DNA of 64,000 nt from Chinchilla lanigera (lineage: Eukaryota; Chordata; Mammalia; Rodentia; Chinchillidae): NCBI RefSeq assembly GCF_000276665.1, contig NW_004955423.1, positions 4,181,694 to 4,245,693 on the forward strand. The letters are read 5' to 3'. A program made the translations under genes and the position numbers. The notes beneath the pieces were generated by a model. The model was not told the origin of the DNA, did not search any database, and saw only the letters and a program-made list of their open reading frames with translations. Shown here piece by piece: positions 63,591 to 64,000 of this stretch (positions are counted from its first letter, which is position 1; the number at the start of each line of letters is the position of its first letter).

Positions 63591-64000
63591 GAGCTTGATT
63601 ATGATTCTTGGCTGCATTAACATTCCAGGAGCACTTACTAATCAATACATACAGCACTGGGCATTTTATAAAATGAATTGCCACCACAAAGCAACCTGGG
63701 GCCATGTAAAAATAAAACTCCACACCATGGCTCGGCATAAAAATAGAGGCACACACAGCAGAGAATCTGTGGGATTTTTTGTAAGTGGTGATATTTTGAA
63801 GCTGTCAAAGCTTCGGTGGTGGTTTTCATGCACCTCACAATAGGAATGCTTTGATCCCCAGGGAAAGAAGCTGACTGCATTCCCAGAGGACAAAGCAAGA
63901 GTGAAAAGGTAGTGGCAGAGAACACAGCAACACGGTACTAGAACTTTACTTTGTTCTGCACCTTTCCAGCAAGGGTAATAAAGCCAATTAACTTCAGAAG
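63591..64000. other. unassigned intronic sequence to window edge
   Basis: No exon or transposon recognised. The 162-codon plus-strand frame at 63355..63843 starts inside L2 and has no domain. Confidence 0.4.

Larger units (their letters stand above)
58539..64000 (-). other. LRRC8D: LRRC8D intron upstream of the coding exon (partial)
   Basis: Everything to the right edge is intronic by inference from the splice acceptor. No upstream 5' UTR exon, CpG island or promoter is recognisable, so the promoter should lie beyond 64000. Contents are listed separately. Confidence 0.8.

Noticed and set aside
1..64000. CRISPR arrays, operons, phage or other prokaryotic systems.
   Set aside because: Spliced mammalian gene, SINE/LINE/LTR landscape and no spaced direct repeats; nothing prokaryotic is present.

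Overview
This is a mammalian nuclear window, and the repeats point to a rodent outside the mouse/rat family. It is AT-rich and CpG-poor. It holds at least 14 tRNA-derived ID-type SINEs (core starting GGGGCTGGGGATTTAGCTCA, with A and B boxes), many B1-like (7SL-derived) SINEs, and B1 elements fused to a degenerate ID (B1-dID chimeras). Such chimeras are known from squirrel-, dormouse- and beaver-related rodents. A beaver or related lineage is my best guess, but no sequence search was possible.

The only protein-coding gene I can support is LRRC8D on the minus strand. Its single coding exon (55958..58534) encodes a complete 858-residue subunit of the volume-regulated anion channel. The 3' UTR lies at about 55140..55957, with poly(A) signals near 55155 and 55179. 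The splice acceptor sits two bases before the ATG (58537-58538), so everything from 58539 to the right edge is the intron upstream of the coding exon. That intron carries an ERVL-MaLR LTR, an old L1 with an unclassified insert, a MaLR LTR hit by two ID SINEs in opposite orientation, and an L2 fragment.

Positions 1..55139 lie downstream of LRRC8D and look intergenic. I found no further exon, CpG island, RNA gene or intact processed gene copy. The span is a layered record of transposons. The oldest layer is MIR, L2 and MER5. Above it lie a Tigger-type DNA transposon remnant and MaLR/ERVL LTRs. The rodent layer is L1 (one near full-length minus-strand copy at about 21005..27345 with tandem monomer-like 5' repeats, and a 5'-truncated copy at 51786..53180 with target-site duplications), then B1 and B1-dID. 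The youngest are ID SINEs, several with perfect target-site duplications. In human the next gene downstream of LRRC8D is ZNF326; it is not visible here and should lie beyond position 1 if synteny holds.

I saw no undescribed multi-gene system. The most useful leads are the unclassified 240-bp insert at 61263..61498, the L1 5' tandem repeats, the two ID subfamilies, an insertion that left only poly(A) between target-site duplications (24853..24896), a 56-bp strict purine/pyrimidine alternation, and inverted ID pairs, one of them in the LRRC8D intron.
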